A stretch of 64,000 nucleotides of DNA from NCBI RefSeq assembly GCF_049243985.1, contig NC_135381.1, forward strand, positions 27,080,345 through 27,144,344, read 5' to 3'. Origin of the DNA: Paroedura picta (taxonomy: Eukaryota > Chordata > Lepidosauria > Squamata > Gekkonidae). Shown here in pieces: positions 1 through 13,800 of the stretch. The notes beneath the pieces were generated by a model. The model searched no databases. It saw nothing but the letters and a program-made list of their open reading frames with translations, and was not told where the DNA came from. Position numbers and translations under genes: made by a program. Every line of letters begins with the position of its first letter. The first letter of the stretch is position 1.

Positions 1-389
1 ATTTAATAGACAATGCCAAAAGATCATCCAAATACTGGTGCTTAATTCTCCATGAACAATTCACTTGTATCGCCACAGAGAAGGCAGAAGAAATGTTGGC
101 AGTTTAAGAGTTAACACTCTGAAAATTGCCAGGTTTCTGTTTGCCCCCCAGGACAAAAAAAAGATCAGTGCAGAGTTTGTGCTTTGTCTAACTCTGACCT
201 CCTTTGACCTTCCCATTAGACCTTCCCATTAGCCGCTGCTTTTTTGCTGCAAAATGAACTATAACCAACAATTCAAAATAGCAAGAGCTGCAGCTGTAGG
301 AGGAAGGCCCAGGTCAGAGTCTCAGACAAGTGTGAAAAAGCAGCACAAAACATTAAATACCAGAGGCTGTACTTGGCTCCCAAACCACA

Positions 390-1746
390 TGTTTAAGCGA
401 GGAAGTTTATTACTGCATTGTCAGTTTTTGGAGCAGGGTAGACTGGAGATGTATGCTTCTAAGGACAGCACCCACTATTCAGTACCCATTTCTTCATTTT
501 TAGTACAGGCATTCATAGTAGAAGGCAACCTCTACAACTTCCCATTAAAAAAGTACTGCAAATGTTACACTAGTGATGAGGCACATTGATACCAGAGAAC
601 TAAGGGTTGCTTTGATAACTGTTGATCAAAAGGCTAGTTTTCACTTAAAACTTCTGCTCTCCTTTTTTCCTCTCCAATGGAGCTCAAAGCAACTATTTTA
701 GTAAATAATACACAAATGTGTGGAATTAGATTCAGAAAAAACAATCAAATAGGCAATGATATGCATAGATTATTAGAGACATTTTGTAATAAGGCATAAT
801 GCTTGCTGTTGTTCACAAATGTTAGAACCACGCTACAGCACTCTGGCAGCAGGTCCAACATCCCATGGGAACGAGGTCTATCTGGAGAATGAGGATTTCA
901 CAGACACAAAAGGCCGTGCAGTGGGAAGTACCCATAAGCCATGCTGCCAGTCTTCATCAGCTGAAATAGCTCACGTGTCCATGCACATCTGCCCCACAAA
1001 TGTGTTAAAATTTTGAGCACATAACTCATTTCCTGTGAAAGGCAACTGTAAGCAGAGCATATCCCCTATTTCAGAATGACATTTTAGCACACAGCATTCA
1101 AACAGTTCCTCAAACTAGTCCATAATTCCAGATTCAAACAAGACAAAGACCGATTTGCTTACTTGGGTTTTAGGCTAGTGTAGACACAACTGTCTCTCTC
1201 CACAAGCCATGGCCTGCAAATTGGGACACAACTTTGGGAACATGGGTTCCTTTCTTCTCTCTGAAGCTATTTCCCTCTCCCTCTACCAACAGCACATCAC
1301 ACATATGCAAAAGTAAATGATGGTTGGAACAAAACAGATTCCCTAATAGCCATGGCTTAGACTGCTAAGTGAAGCCCATATTTAACACTGGGAGGCAAAG
1401 GGAGTGGACCTACTTTCTAGGGCAGATGTGCAAGCCATGATTTGCAAAGAGGCAGCATGAATTCTGCACCAGGCTTCAAAGAAAAGGGACATCTACAGCC
1501 GTCCTTAGCATCGCAGTGTTCTGGCACTGCAGAGACCTGCTTTTATAAACAGCATATCCAAGCAATGGATGTAAACCCATTCATATGAGAGGACAACTCA
1601 ACATACAACCGTGGTTTTCTCTTTGGATCCAACGTATCTTTGTGTATCTTTTAAAAAAACTCATGCATAAGAATGGAAAATTCTGCAGGTGCAAACTACT
1701 CCTCAGCAGGTTGAAAAAGGAAAATGTCCAGCCTGAAGTCCTGTTT
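390..1746 (-). other. LAMP2: LAMP2A 3' UTR (likely)
   Basis: No coding signal after the 9A stop. A minus-strand AATAAA (TTTATT at 406-411) could end the transcript near 390. The rest of the window start shows nothing recognisable. Confidence 0.5.
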
Positions 1747-1892
1747 TTACAACTGCTCATAGCCAGCACCATGATGTTTTCTGTGGCTAATAAAATAAGC
1801 CATGATAATCAGACACACTAGTCCCGCCAGGGCTGCTGCCACCACAAAAGGTACAAAGAAGGTGTCCACCTCTTCTGGGCTGCAGTCTTCAG
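1747..1892 (-). CDS. LAMP2: LAMP2 alternative last exon 9A
   Basis: Encodes [16 protein letters not shown], a membrane helix and the tail [14 protein letters not shown] with stop at 1747. Human LAMP2A ends GLKHHHAGYEQF, so the basic KHH stretch used in chaperone-mediated autophagy and the GYxx[hydrophobic] signal are both kept. Acceptor TATGCAG. It lies about 5 kb downstream of 9B. Confidence 0.96.
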
Positions 1893-4800
1893 CTGCATAG
1901 AGAAAGGGTAATGAGTACAGGTTAAGCCTTTGAGTATCCCTCTCAGGGGATAAAACAATTCCCCCACCCCCTTCCCACTTAAAGACCTAATTGTAAATTC
2001 ACCCTGCAGGTCAGAATATGCCACGCCAAGAAGACCACTGTGGAATAACTATAGTTTCATTTGCGACAAGAACAGAATTGGTATCTCCTTTTCCTTTTTG
2101 TTGTTGCAAAGATATGTCTCCATGCAGTGCATGATCTGTAGCTCAGTTTAAAACAGCGACAAAACATCAGAGACAACAGTGAAGAACATTGTCATGTGCA
2201 GAGAGAACAAGTAATTGGTGAGTCACCAAGACAGAAGCCTAAAATGCAGAATAAAACATGGCAGACAGTTCGACACTGACTGCAAGGACCTAAAAATTTG
2301 CATGTGTAACATTTGTCATCACTATTGTAACTCTAAAGCCAGTTTTACCTGGTGAATAGTTTGACCTTGATCAATCACAACACCGTATAACAGGGGTAGT
2401 CAACCTGTGGTCTTCCAGATGTTCATGGACTACAATTATAGCGTTTGCTGGCAGGGGCTCATGGGAATTGTAGTCCATGGACATCTGGAGGACCACAGGT
2501 TGACTTTCCCTGCCGTATAAGATTGAAAAAAAGATAAATTCATTAACCATCAATGGGAACAACTCCTTCAAGCTACGTCCTTATACAACTCAAGGCAATC
2601 TGAGGAACCTTTCATAGCAAAGCTCCGTCTATGACTGCTATTCCTCCCAACACGTGGCTTCATTATTTTTTGGGTTTGTTCTATGAGCAGATCTGTGTAA
2701 CAAACCTACCTGAACCAGCTCTGGATAACCTACCAGAATGGCCTCCTGTGACATCTGATGAAATAGTAGAATTGGCCAATTAAAATCTGGGCAAGCATCC
2801 GGTCTAGATGCCATAATCCTTGAAATTCACAATGGTAAATAAAACAGGCATAACGCCAGAGGTGTGGACAAATGATATAAGACCAAGAATTATATGTTGC
2901 CTTCCAATAAGTCTTCTCTATATGACAGGGAAATTATACATCAAGCACCTACTATCCAAACTCAATTGCTGGATGTCACAGCAGAAGATACTGGGGTCCA
3001 GAGCAGGTGGGTTTCTGCCAGGGAAAAACTACCCTTGACCATTGTGTTGTTTATCCCATCTGATAAATACATCAAAAAGGCAAGGTCCAGACTTTTGACT
3101 GCTTTCCTGTATCTTAAAGGAGCCTTTGATTCCATTCCATGGGATCTTCAGATAGGAGAGCTGGTGCAGCAGTTAGTTTCTTAGTTGCAATTGGAGAACC
3201 AGATTCTAACCCCATTCTGCCTTGTCAAGAGCTATTGTGAAGATTTTTTTGGGGGGGGGAGAAGAGAAGAGGCCAGACCATGACTCAGATGCCTAGAACC
3301 ATTGGTTTATAGCTAATGTGATGTAGTGGTTAGAGCAGGGGTAGTCAAACTGCGGCCCTCCAGATGTCTATGAACTACAATTCCCATGAGCTCCTGCCAG
3401 ATGCTGGCAGAGGCTCATGGAAATTGTAGTCCATGGACATCTGGAGGGCCGCAGTTTGACTACTCCTGGGTTAGAGTATCAGAAGATCTGGGTTCAAATC
3501 TTCAAAAGCTTAATTAAATGACTTCTTGAATTCAAGTCACTGGCCCAGCTTAGCTGACTTTGTTGCCATGATACAATGGTGAAGACGAAACAAAGTATTC
3601 TGATCTGAGCTTTTTGGAAAAGGGGGATCTATCCCACCTCATGTATCCGCCATACACCTAACTCGACTGCCACAAGGCAAGGGGGAAGGACTTCACCGTC
3701 CTACTGCATTTATATATCACCTCTCAATGAGCAACTCCCTGCCTACTGGCTATACTGGCTGAGAGCCAGGATTCTGCACCATGCAATTGCTAGACACACT
3801 CCAAGCAGGAGCAATTCTGTTCAGTGCCACTAGCCACAGGTTACCAGACAGTGCTGAGCAAAAAGCAAAGCAGACATTGCAAAGGTTTTCAGAGAACCCC
3901 AAGTCACCAGAGCAATCAGTTTACAAAGAGGCTTCCCCTCTCTTCCATTTTTAAACAGTGTGTTAATACGGCAGGAAGTCAGGTAGATTTTTGAAGACTC
4001 TTTTTAACAGCTGCCCCCCTGCTGTGCCAAACGGGTGCAATTTTTTTTGGACTCTGACTACAAGATTACATTGAATGCTGTCAACTCTTTGGAGTTGATA
4101 AAGTATGCCTTTATGGGATGTTTTAAAACTTGAAAATGGAATGTTCCTGTCAAGAAGTACCCAGGGCATAAAGAGTTCAAAGGGTAAAACATTTCATTTT
4201 TATGTTAAAAGTGTTTGGCTGCAAGGGTTATGCAGAGTGGAAGTTGTGGCAGCATGTTAAGGGAATACAACCAGGGCTTGCTGCTCACACCCTATTAACT
4301 ATCTTTCCCCCAGCACAATTACTAAGCAGATCAAAAACCGAGACTAGGCTAACTTTAGACTCCTGCCTAGTTTTGCCAGCATAACACAGGTGCTTAAAGC
4401 TCACAAAGTAAGTATTATTCACATCCAGGATCAGCCGTTGATAGATCAGATCAAGGCTCACTCAGTCAAACATTCTTTGCAAAGATGTCAAGCAGGGAGT
4501 GTTCTAGCAGAAGTTGGCCTGTGGACATCCTGGTGGGTTGCAGACTGTTTGCCACTCAGCCTTCTTTAAAGTAGTTTCCTTACATCTATTCCAGGGAGAT
4601 GGGAAGTCCTGTAGGAGCTTTGAATATTGGAAGAGACCACTGTTCCTGCAGGAACAGTGGTGAGACTGGACAGACCAGTACTAAGCATTCACTAGAACAG
4701 GGGTGGCCAAAACTCTGGCTCTCCAGATGTCCATGGACTACAATTACCATGGGCCCCTGCCATGGACATCTGGAGAGCCACAGTTTGGCCACCCCTGCAG

Positions 4801-7800
4801 AAGATGCTCCAGAATTCTTTGTAACCTGCACAGGGTTCTATGGCAGGTGCATAATGGACACATCAATGTAATAAATGCTCCTGCAAAACAGGAGGTCTGA
4901 AGGCTGCTCCTATTTGAGCAAGAGAGTTCCCCACCTAGAGTTCTTTGATTGGTTCAGCAGTTAGCAGAGCAACTTTCATGCAAGAAGCCCCCCCCCCTCT
5001 CCACATTAAGCAATGTGACCAAGTTTCCTTATGAACAGAAGAGTCTTTATTTGTTCAAACAGACAATTTACATCCAGTAAAAAGAAATCAACAGATTAAA
5101 GTGAGGTTTTAAAAGTTTACATGAGCCAGTTAACACTTAGTGAAAAGCATCAGAAAATGAACCTTTTGCTACCAAGCAGTTCAGCCACTCACTGGAATGA
5201 GAGGTATACTTGGCTGTTTTGAACTCAAATGCACCGCTAAAGTTTTCAAATAGATTTAAACTGGCTTATGCTTTCCTACAAAGAAGAAGGTGAAGAGACA
5301 ATGATTGTGACAGCAGGCGGGCAAAGGTTTTATACTCCTCTTTTTATCAGCAAGCCAAGGAGGTCTCTAAAAGAATTAACTGCAAGCCAATTGTTTTTCA
5401 GAGAATGCAAGGAGAAAGGCAGCCATGAGGGGCCATCTTGTTGTCTGTTCAAGCCACAGAATGATACTTATGAAAAGGCTCAAATGATTTTAAGTGGAAT
5501 TGAACTCAAATTAATCTAGGACAGAGCATAACGTTCTCAGTTTTCATTTTAGGGAGAGCCAAGCTGTTTACTATACATAAGCAATTGCCTGTGCAGCAAA
5601 GGACGTGGTCAAATTTAAGTTCCTTTTGCTAAAACAGATCCCTTTGGAGTTCATTCTGAAGCACAGCAATTTGTCAAAACTCTCAGGAAAATTCTTTGAT
5701 AGGCAACTCTCTTACATGTAGAATATCAACAATCACAAAATCTATATGGTTAAGTAGCCTGTATAGCAGGGGTAGTCAACCTGTGGTCCTCCAGATGTCC
5801 ATGGACTACAATTCCCATGAGCCCCTGCCAGAAAATGCTGGCAGGGGCTCATTGGAATTGTAGTCCATGAACATCTGGAGGACCACAGGTTGACTATCCC
5901 TGCTGCATAGCACAATTCCTACTTTCCCAAAAGCAAATTCAGCAGCAGATCCGTGATCTCCCCCACTGTAATTATATATGGTGGAATTTATGGCTGCTCA
6001 TGCTCCGTCCCCCATTGCACCCAAGTAATGAAAGCACTGAAATCAGTAAACCAAGCAGCTTTTAATGCACAGCTGTACACCAAAGCACATGGACCAACTA
6101 ATATCTGCTCTGTAACAGATACTTCACAGACACTCATGCTGTTTTGCAGTTTTCAACAGTTGCTGGGCTTGGACATCGAGTGTTTAAACAGGGCTCCAGT
6201 TACTGTGCAGCTTAAGGACACTTCAAGGAACACAAATTATTGATTTTGGTTTTGTTATTATAAAGAGACCGAGCAAGCTGGAAGTTTCTACCTGCCTGTG
6301 TAGATGGTGAATAGTTACACCTGCAAGATGAGGTTCTGTAGTTTTCTAGATTACTAGACAGCATAGGAGGCAGCTATTTTGGAAGTGCAAACTTTAGGAG
6401 TTTACTAATGTAACACTAATAAAGGAAGCTTGCACACACTGGTCTAGCAGACTTTCTTGAGCTAAAACAAGCTGTTGGGATGTTCAGGGTTTGGTGTCAA
6501 TAGTGGGAAGAACACCACAAGCACTGCTGTGTGTGCTAGCAAGAGCTCTGGGATTCCCAGAGTAGTTAACCAAGGCAGCCAGGCTAGCCTTCACTTGTAA
6601 ACAATAGAATGCACAGGGCAGCAAGTACCAATTTCAGTTCTCCATGGGTTGTTCCAACAGTCTGGTTTCATTTAAGTTCTCTTTTCACACTGCTGCCTGA
6701 TTAACTGGTATATTTAGAAACCCTGCAGGTTTAAACTTGTCGTCTGAAATTTCACCATGCCCTTTATCCAATTCCATACAACTTACAAAATCTTAACAGG
6801 TCCAGAGACACACCCTGGGTTGGGATGGATTGCATGGGATGTGCGCACACATCTTCTACGCTTTTATGGAGAACTGAGAATGGGAAGCTGGGCTTTAAAG
6901 TTCTCCCTTGCTTGAATTACAACCGAGTGAGAAGAACCTCACAACGTTTACAGGGTCTGATATCCACCATAGGCTTTTCTTCTGCCAATTACATAAGCAA
7001 ACACTATAATGGCGATCAAGATTACAAGAGAAGTGCCAACTGCAATCGGGATAAAAATGGTGTCGTCATCCAGCGAACACTCCTGTGCTGTAGGCAAGAA
7101 AGGTAGTGACAAAAGAGAAAAAGATATTGGCCAAGAGCAATTCCAAAAAGGCTCTCCTTGAAGTGCCTAGTTAAATCCTAGAACAGGGGTAGTCAACCTG
7201 TGGTCCTCCAGATGTTCATGGACTACAATTCCCATGAGCCCCTGCCAGCATTTGCTGGCAGGGGCTCATGGGAATTGTAGTCCATGAACATCTGGAGGAC
7301 CATAGGTTGACTACCCCTGTCCTAGAACATTGTCTGCAGGATTTAAGAGACCTATTGCCATACCTGTCCATGGGACAGAATGCAAACAGCAACTAAATGG
7401 TTAAAGCTTTATATCCCCCCCTGGGAAACCTTGCAAGATTACTTGGGAATAAGTAAAATAATCTTGGCACATCCTTTAACTGGATCAGTGTCAAACTCCA
7501 AATGAGACAATGGTTAAGAGGGCCTCTCAGGATAGGATGCTAGATGGCTATTGAGTCTTCTCGCTGGGGCAAGGATTGTGGAAGTTAGAAAAGATTGGTT
7601 CAACAGGACATAGTTTAAAGCTTTCCTAGTAGCACGGCAAAGCTCAGACAGCCCATCGCTATATTCTGAAGTAGGCCTCTCAATCTGAATGAAAGCGTTT
7701 CCTGAGCCTGCCAACTTACAACGTGACTAGAGGCCGTCTAGAAATATTTATATATCAGCATTACTTTCTGGGATGAATCCCACCCCCACCGCCCAAGTCA

Positions 7801-10800
7801 GAATCTACTACATCCGTAGCAAAACCCGCCCTCACTGTGTCGCTTATTGAAGAAAGTCTGAAAAGGAAACTAATGCTTCTTTCAAAGGACACAATGGATT
7901 GTAATACATTAGCAGAATAAACACAGGAATTTAACCTGATGTGCTTGGAAAGCGTAGATGTGTGGGGCAGGTGCCTTTTGAAGGTCTGACAAGGCTGGAT
8001 GGGTAAGAATTTCTACGTCATGGGAGCCAAGCCTTGCTTTTCTGGATCTCTTCTGCTGAGCTTTAATGGCACAGATTGTTGGTATTTTCGATACTACCTG
8101 CAGCTCCAAATTGAATTGCAACTTGAATTCAACTCAGAATCCAGCTACTAAGGCTGGTCCTTTGGACTCAGAAGCTAACCTGTGGCCAAGGAGCTTTTGT
8201 TCCTACCAGAAAGAGTAAAGATGCATAGTGTCCCCCCCCCCCGTCCCCGCCCTCAACCTGTTTGCTCGGAGATTCATTCTTACCTGTAGCAAATTTGTTT
8301 TCTTTTACATCAAATGGTTGGACCCTTAAATCAAACGTTTTTATTCGATATCCATCCGTCACAACCAGGGTCTCTTCTTTCCTGCACATGTACGAACTGT
8401 CCAGGGAGGCCTCCCAGTAATGGAGGCTGTTGTTTCCAGCACTAAGAGAGTCTGGAGAGGAACAATTTCATATACTCTTAACCAGCAACAAGTGTGAGAT
8501 TCTAAAACCCAATCAGGATTTTAATAGCATCCTGCAGCTAGAAAAGCTTATCTTCAGCTACTTCCTTGAAAAACCGCCCAACATGGTATCCCAAGCTGAA
8601 TTTCTGGGCAGGCAGGTAAACCCAGCTCAAGGACAGACGTGCAAAATGGAGCTGCGAAGCATTTGATTGAGGGCCCCCAATGGGGCCCCAGAGTCATCCC
8701 CCCCCTCCCAGTTACGATCGAAATAAAACAGATATTAAATATTTTGTTATGGACATTCCTGTTGTTTGATTGTACCATGTTGTATTATTGGTTTAATGTT
8801 CCCTGTGAACCAGCCTGAGCTGCAAGGGAGGTCCTGTGGCTGGGTTGGAAAGGGCAGGACCAGGAAGCACATCTCCCATGCCTAGATGGAGTGCAACTGA
8901 CATCTGTGCCCCAAGCTAGGAATTTGGGTGTGACCTTGGATGCCTCATTATCCATGGAAGCTCAGGTCACGAAAGTAGCCCGGAAGGTGTTTTTTCACAC
9001 ACACAATACCTTTATTGGCATAAATCAGGTTAGCAAAATAAGCAGAGGTAGTCAAAATACACCAGTCAGTTTGAATTTAAAAACTGAAGACAGAAATTCA
9101 GCCATAATAGAAGTGACATCAGCATCCTTATCACTCAATAAAAACTGGCAGATCAGGTCTTTTGAATGATTTCTCCATTTGGGTACAAGAGGTATAACAT
9201 GCTGTGACTTCTTAGGGGGGTTTTCTTCTGTGCCAAGTGTGGCTAGGGTATGATTTTATGGGGGATTTTATGAATATTAGAAATGTTGACATGTTGGAAA
9301 TTTTATGGAATGTTTTATATGATGTGAATCACTGCGAGCCAACTTGCTGGGAGCGGCAGAATATAAATAACAAAACAAACCAAACAAACCAAACAAACCA
9401 AACAAACCAAACAAACCAAACAAACCAAACAAACCAAACGCTAAGCAAGTAGACAAGGTATTTGCTGGGTCACAGTTGATTGTTTCCAAACCAGGTGGCA
9501 CCTTACCATTGAGAGGAACCGTGATGTTCACCCCTTTCAGGTAGAACCTTTCCAAACTTCCGTTTTTCTGTTTGAAAGACAGATCCACCAAGTTTGAGTT
9601 ACACACAGTTGAGACAAACAGCTTTAAGACTATTGCTTTCTAGTTTTGCTAAACCTTCAGAAGAAAAGCAACAACCACAAAAAGCACCATTTGCATGAAT
9701 TAATGAATGCAAATTGCCCGTTAATGTCACAGTTCTGTTCCTACAGAGGGCCCTACTGCTTCGTCCTTTATTAGTGCACTGTATTCCCCCTCCCATTTTT
9801 ATGTCTGGTGCTTGGTGGACTATTTCTGAGGTCAGGCAAATTCAGCACGAGCTGGTGGTACAAGGAAATATTTATGTAAGAAGGTGGAAGGGAAGGAAAA
9901 AGAGTTTCCCACACTTCCATTTGTGTCAAGCACATGGACAGGCAGGATAAGGAGCTTTTTAAAATGCAATAGGGGCAAACAGGTTCACCCCTCACTTGTC
10001 AAATTGACATTTCAGGAATAACTACACAGGAAGCTGCCTTCTATCAGATGGGGTCATTGGTATACTTAGCCCAATAAAGGTTTGCTCTATTTCTGGCAGT
10101 GACTTTCCATAATCTTGGATAGATGGTTCCCCATATCATCTGCCATATCGTCAATTCTTGCTGGGAGATGTTTTATGAAATTTGTTTCCCTTACTTTCAA
10201 TCCCAGGGAGGTGCACAGTAAATTCACTATGTGCTAAGTATGCTCTATACCAGGGGTAATCAACCTGTGGTCCTCCAGTTGTCCATGGACTACAATTCCC
10301 ATGAGCCATTGCCAGCAAACAATGGCAGGGGCTCATGGGAAGTGTAGTCCATGGACATCTGGAGGACCACAGGTTGACTACCCCTGCTCTATACCACTGA
10401 GCTATGGTTCCTTCCCAAGTAGTCCTATTTTAACATTAGAGGGACTGAAGGAGAAGGTAATGCAATGCCCACCAAAAAAAACAAAAAAACCCTGAAGGTA
10501 TCTCATAGGCACACAACAGTCTACTTACAATGGCGAAGAAGAAATCAATAATTATGCTGTTGCTATCATTCAGCTTGAGGTTTGCAGTTCTTCTATTACA
10601 GCTACCAGTAACTTCAGTAGTGTTTGGTTGAATATTAATAATCCAAGGATTCTAAAAACATTTTTAAAACCAGAGTTAGTAGGCCAGGCTTACAAGCTTC
10701 TGCTGTCCAACAACTTTTGCAGCCAGTTGTGAAACTCCCCAATGGCAGTAGATCAGAATCACCTATTTATTTTCCAAAACATGATGGCTATTTCTATCAC

Positions 10801-13800
10801 CTTTGCCAGTTCCAAGGAATGAGCCTGGTCAGACTGCTGTTCCCCAGCTAACAAGCCTCATTAGTGTATTTCAGAAGCCTTGGCTCCCTCTACAGGGGAA
10901 CTATGCAGCCAGGATAGTACTACCAGTAATGCGGAGTACCAGAATATTGTCAGACGATCCCCCCAGGTACTTTTAACCTAGGAAGCCCACACATTCTTCT
11001 TTTTTCCTTTTGTGAAGATAGTTTGAGACAGTAAGCACACAATGTACAAGTTATCCAGAAACCTTGAGATCACATTGCTATAACTGGGAAGTAAGGACAA
11101 TATGAAACCTGGTCTTTGGAGATGTTCAGCTGCAGGCCCATGCTCGCCAGAAGACAGGCTGTGGCACCAACATTGACAGAGTAGTTTCCTGTAACAGGTT
11201 TCCCTGTGGCTCTGAAAGTGAATAGAGGAGCAGGTGACAAATTTTCAGCTGTAACAGCTGCAGTCGTGGTGGCAGAGACAGTTATAGTAGATATAGTAGT
11301 AGATATAGAGGTAGTAGATACAGTGGTAGTAGCTATAGAGGTTGTTGTCGTCGGTTCTGTCGTGGTTGTCGTCGGTTCTGTCGTGGTTGTCGTAGGTTCG
11401 GTCGTGGTTGTCGTAAGTTCGGTCGTGGTTGTCGTAAGTTCGGTCGTGGTTGTCGTAAGTTCAGTCGTGGTTGTCGTAAGTTCAGTCGTGGTTGTCGTAA
11501 GTTCAGTCGTGGTTGTCGTAGGTCCGGTCGTAGATTCAGTCGTGGTTGTCATAGGTTCAGTCGTGGTGGTTGGAAGTTCAGTCGTGGTGGTTGGAAGTTC
11601 AGTCGTGGTGGTCGTAAGTTCAATCGTGGAAGAAGCAATTGTGGCTGTTGTAGAAACAGTTGTGGTTGCAGGAGAAACATCCTCAGCATATTTAACAGCA
11701 GAAGCGGCAATGTCTTTATCACAATGAGTATCTAAAAAGGAGAGTACACAGTAGTAGCATGAAAAACACTCAAATGCAGGTAAGAATGGTTCTGTGAGAT
11801 GCTGGCATTCATTAAAAGCTATACCTACCTAGTGGGTAAATGTTATAACCAAGGCTTTATTTTTGTCTTCATGAACTGGGCAAAGGTCAACCACCAACTT
11901 TAACCAAGGAAAGCGACAGAAGCATTGGTAACAAAGGGTGCAGAGGGGTTTAGACTTGCGGTGACTTTTGTCTCAAGATGTTTGCTACCAAGCCTTAATT
12001 TGATGGGAGCAGTTTTATATTTCTGGCTCAGCCAGGACAGATCAAGTTATCAAATATCGCTATTCACCCACCTGTATAGTGCTAGAGAAAAATACTTGCA
12101 TGTGTCTGTCTACTCACATGTTGTACTTAAGGTGCCATTCTGTAGGAAAGCCTGAAAACTCGTGTTCCAGAGGTCATTTGTGACATTGCCAGCTTGAACA
12201 GAATCCAAATTATGACAGGTGTATACTGTATACAACTTAATCGGATGCACAGGATAGTTTGCAGAGGTAACAATTGGTCCTGTACAGGGAAACAATCATG
12301 CAAGGAGAATTCATTTATGCATTCTGGGAACCAAGCAAATCTCATCCCCTCTGTCCTTACAAAATATGCTGTGACACTCGTGGACTGCTTTCTGTAGATT
12401 TCATTTCAATACTGACTGATGAAGGTGCTTTATACCAAGTCTGATGTTGGTCTATCAAGGTCAGTATGGACTGGCAGTAGATCGCCAGGGTTTTTCACAT
12501 CACCTACTACCCATTAACTGGAAAGGCTTTGGATGAGCTTGGGGAATTCCTGGTAGCAAATTAGATACTCTGCAACTGAACTGTAGCCCCTCACCCTTCT
12601 TTAAGGTAGAAGGGAGGGTCCTCAGTAATCTGCAAGTTATGCCAGAACAAACAGAACCCTGGGTTCAGGAAGAAAGCTACGTTCGTGCTGCAGATAGACC
12701 ACCAAACTGATATAGAACTCCAAGGCCTTATCAGAAATCTGTGATCACGTTTCCCCAATATATTTCACAGCTCCTGCAAAGGGCTACTAATTTGATTAGG
12801 CAGTGGTGCTGGGTAGTGTGCGCTTTAACCACGTCATATGCTTCCTCCATTCTTTTGAACTACATTTGCCTTTAATGCAACTATCCTATAACTTCTCATA
12901 GTGAGACAAACAGATCCAAAAGATGGATTATTTTATTTATAATCTGCTGCCCTTCTCCAGAGGCTCAGGGCAGATTATCAAGGCTCCTTGAGGATGATCA
13001 TATAGTTTTAAGTGGCCAGTAAGATAATATCTTAATCTCTCAGAACAAGATCACTTTAGATGTGGGATGGTAGAAAAAGCAGCAGTGGGTGAAGACGTCA
13101 TCTTGTAGTTAAATTCTTTTTGAGGGGGGAAAACATGGTCTTATTGATGCAAAGAGATGACTGAAGTTTTATGGGAAACCCCTGCCAGAATCTTAAACTT
13201 AGATGGCCCATTTTTTAAATATTTATGTCGATTGTAAAGCTCAGATTCTTTGGTGCAGAATGTGAATGACCAGGGCTTGAACCTCTTGGCAAAATTAAAC
13301 AACAGTAGCACCTCACTGACTAAGCACATATATCATTTAAAGAGCCACTGGACTTTTATGCTACATACTAACATGGCTACCTCTCTCCAGTTAGAGGAGT
13401 TTGAGACCTGATCTCAGCCCGACAGGAACTAAGAAGAATCACACAGCAATTTTTTATTTTTTTTTACGGCAGAACCATTCAGAATCCCATGTTTACCTTT
13501 CCTTTTAGCATCTGGAAATAATTCCTCATCATTGGTATTGTAGATAAAGGTGATGTTTCCTTGGTAAGTATCATTTGTTTTTGTAAAGTTGATACTCCAG
13601 AAGTGTCCTGCTCCAAACTCTATTGCCAGCAGAGGACCACTTGTTTCATTACCACAACTGCTTCCATCATATTTCACATTTTCTGGGAGCGTAAAAGCCT
13701 TGTTTTTCTGAAAGATTGCAGAAAACACCAGTACACAAACAGTAAACTGAGGTTTAGTAGCAGGAGCACAAGTAATCTCCTTTAGGCACTATGGCCAAAA

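Larger units (their letters stand above)
1893..6947 (-). other. LAMP2: Interval between LAMP2 exons 9B and 9A
   Basis: Four MITE copies (A-D), an R4-like LINE piece and a SINE fragment. No exon of the LAMP2C type (a GYQSV-like tail) was recognised. Confidence 0.6.

Noticed and set aside
2371-2571. Open frames across MITE copies (for example MSMDYN and HLEDHR pieces)
   Set aside because: Chance translation of the palindromic element, repeated at each copy.
8441-8442. Alternative LAMP2 exon 8 acceptor CTCTTAG
   Set aside because: Would break the frame with exon 7; the CTCCAG ten bases upstream gives the right DSLSAGNNS join.
9366-9440. Regularly spaced (AACCAAACA)n array, superficially CRISPR-like
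   Set aside because: Simple 9-bp tandem tail of a LINE/SINE end, with no spacers, in a vertebrate genome.
11206-11727. Plus-strand Val/Ser-rich open frame of 173 codons
   Set aside because: It is the antisense of LAMP2 exon 5; the 21-bp repeat keeps several frames open.
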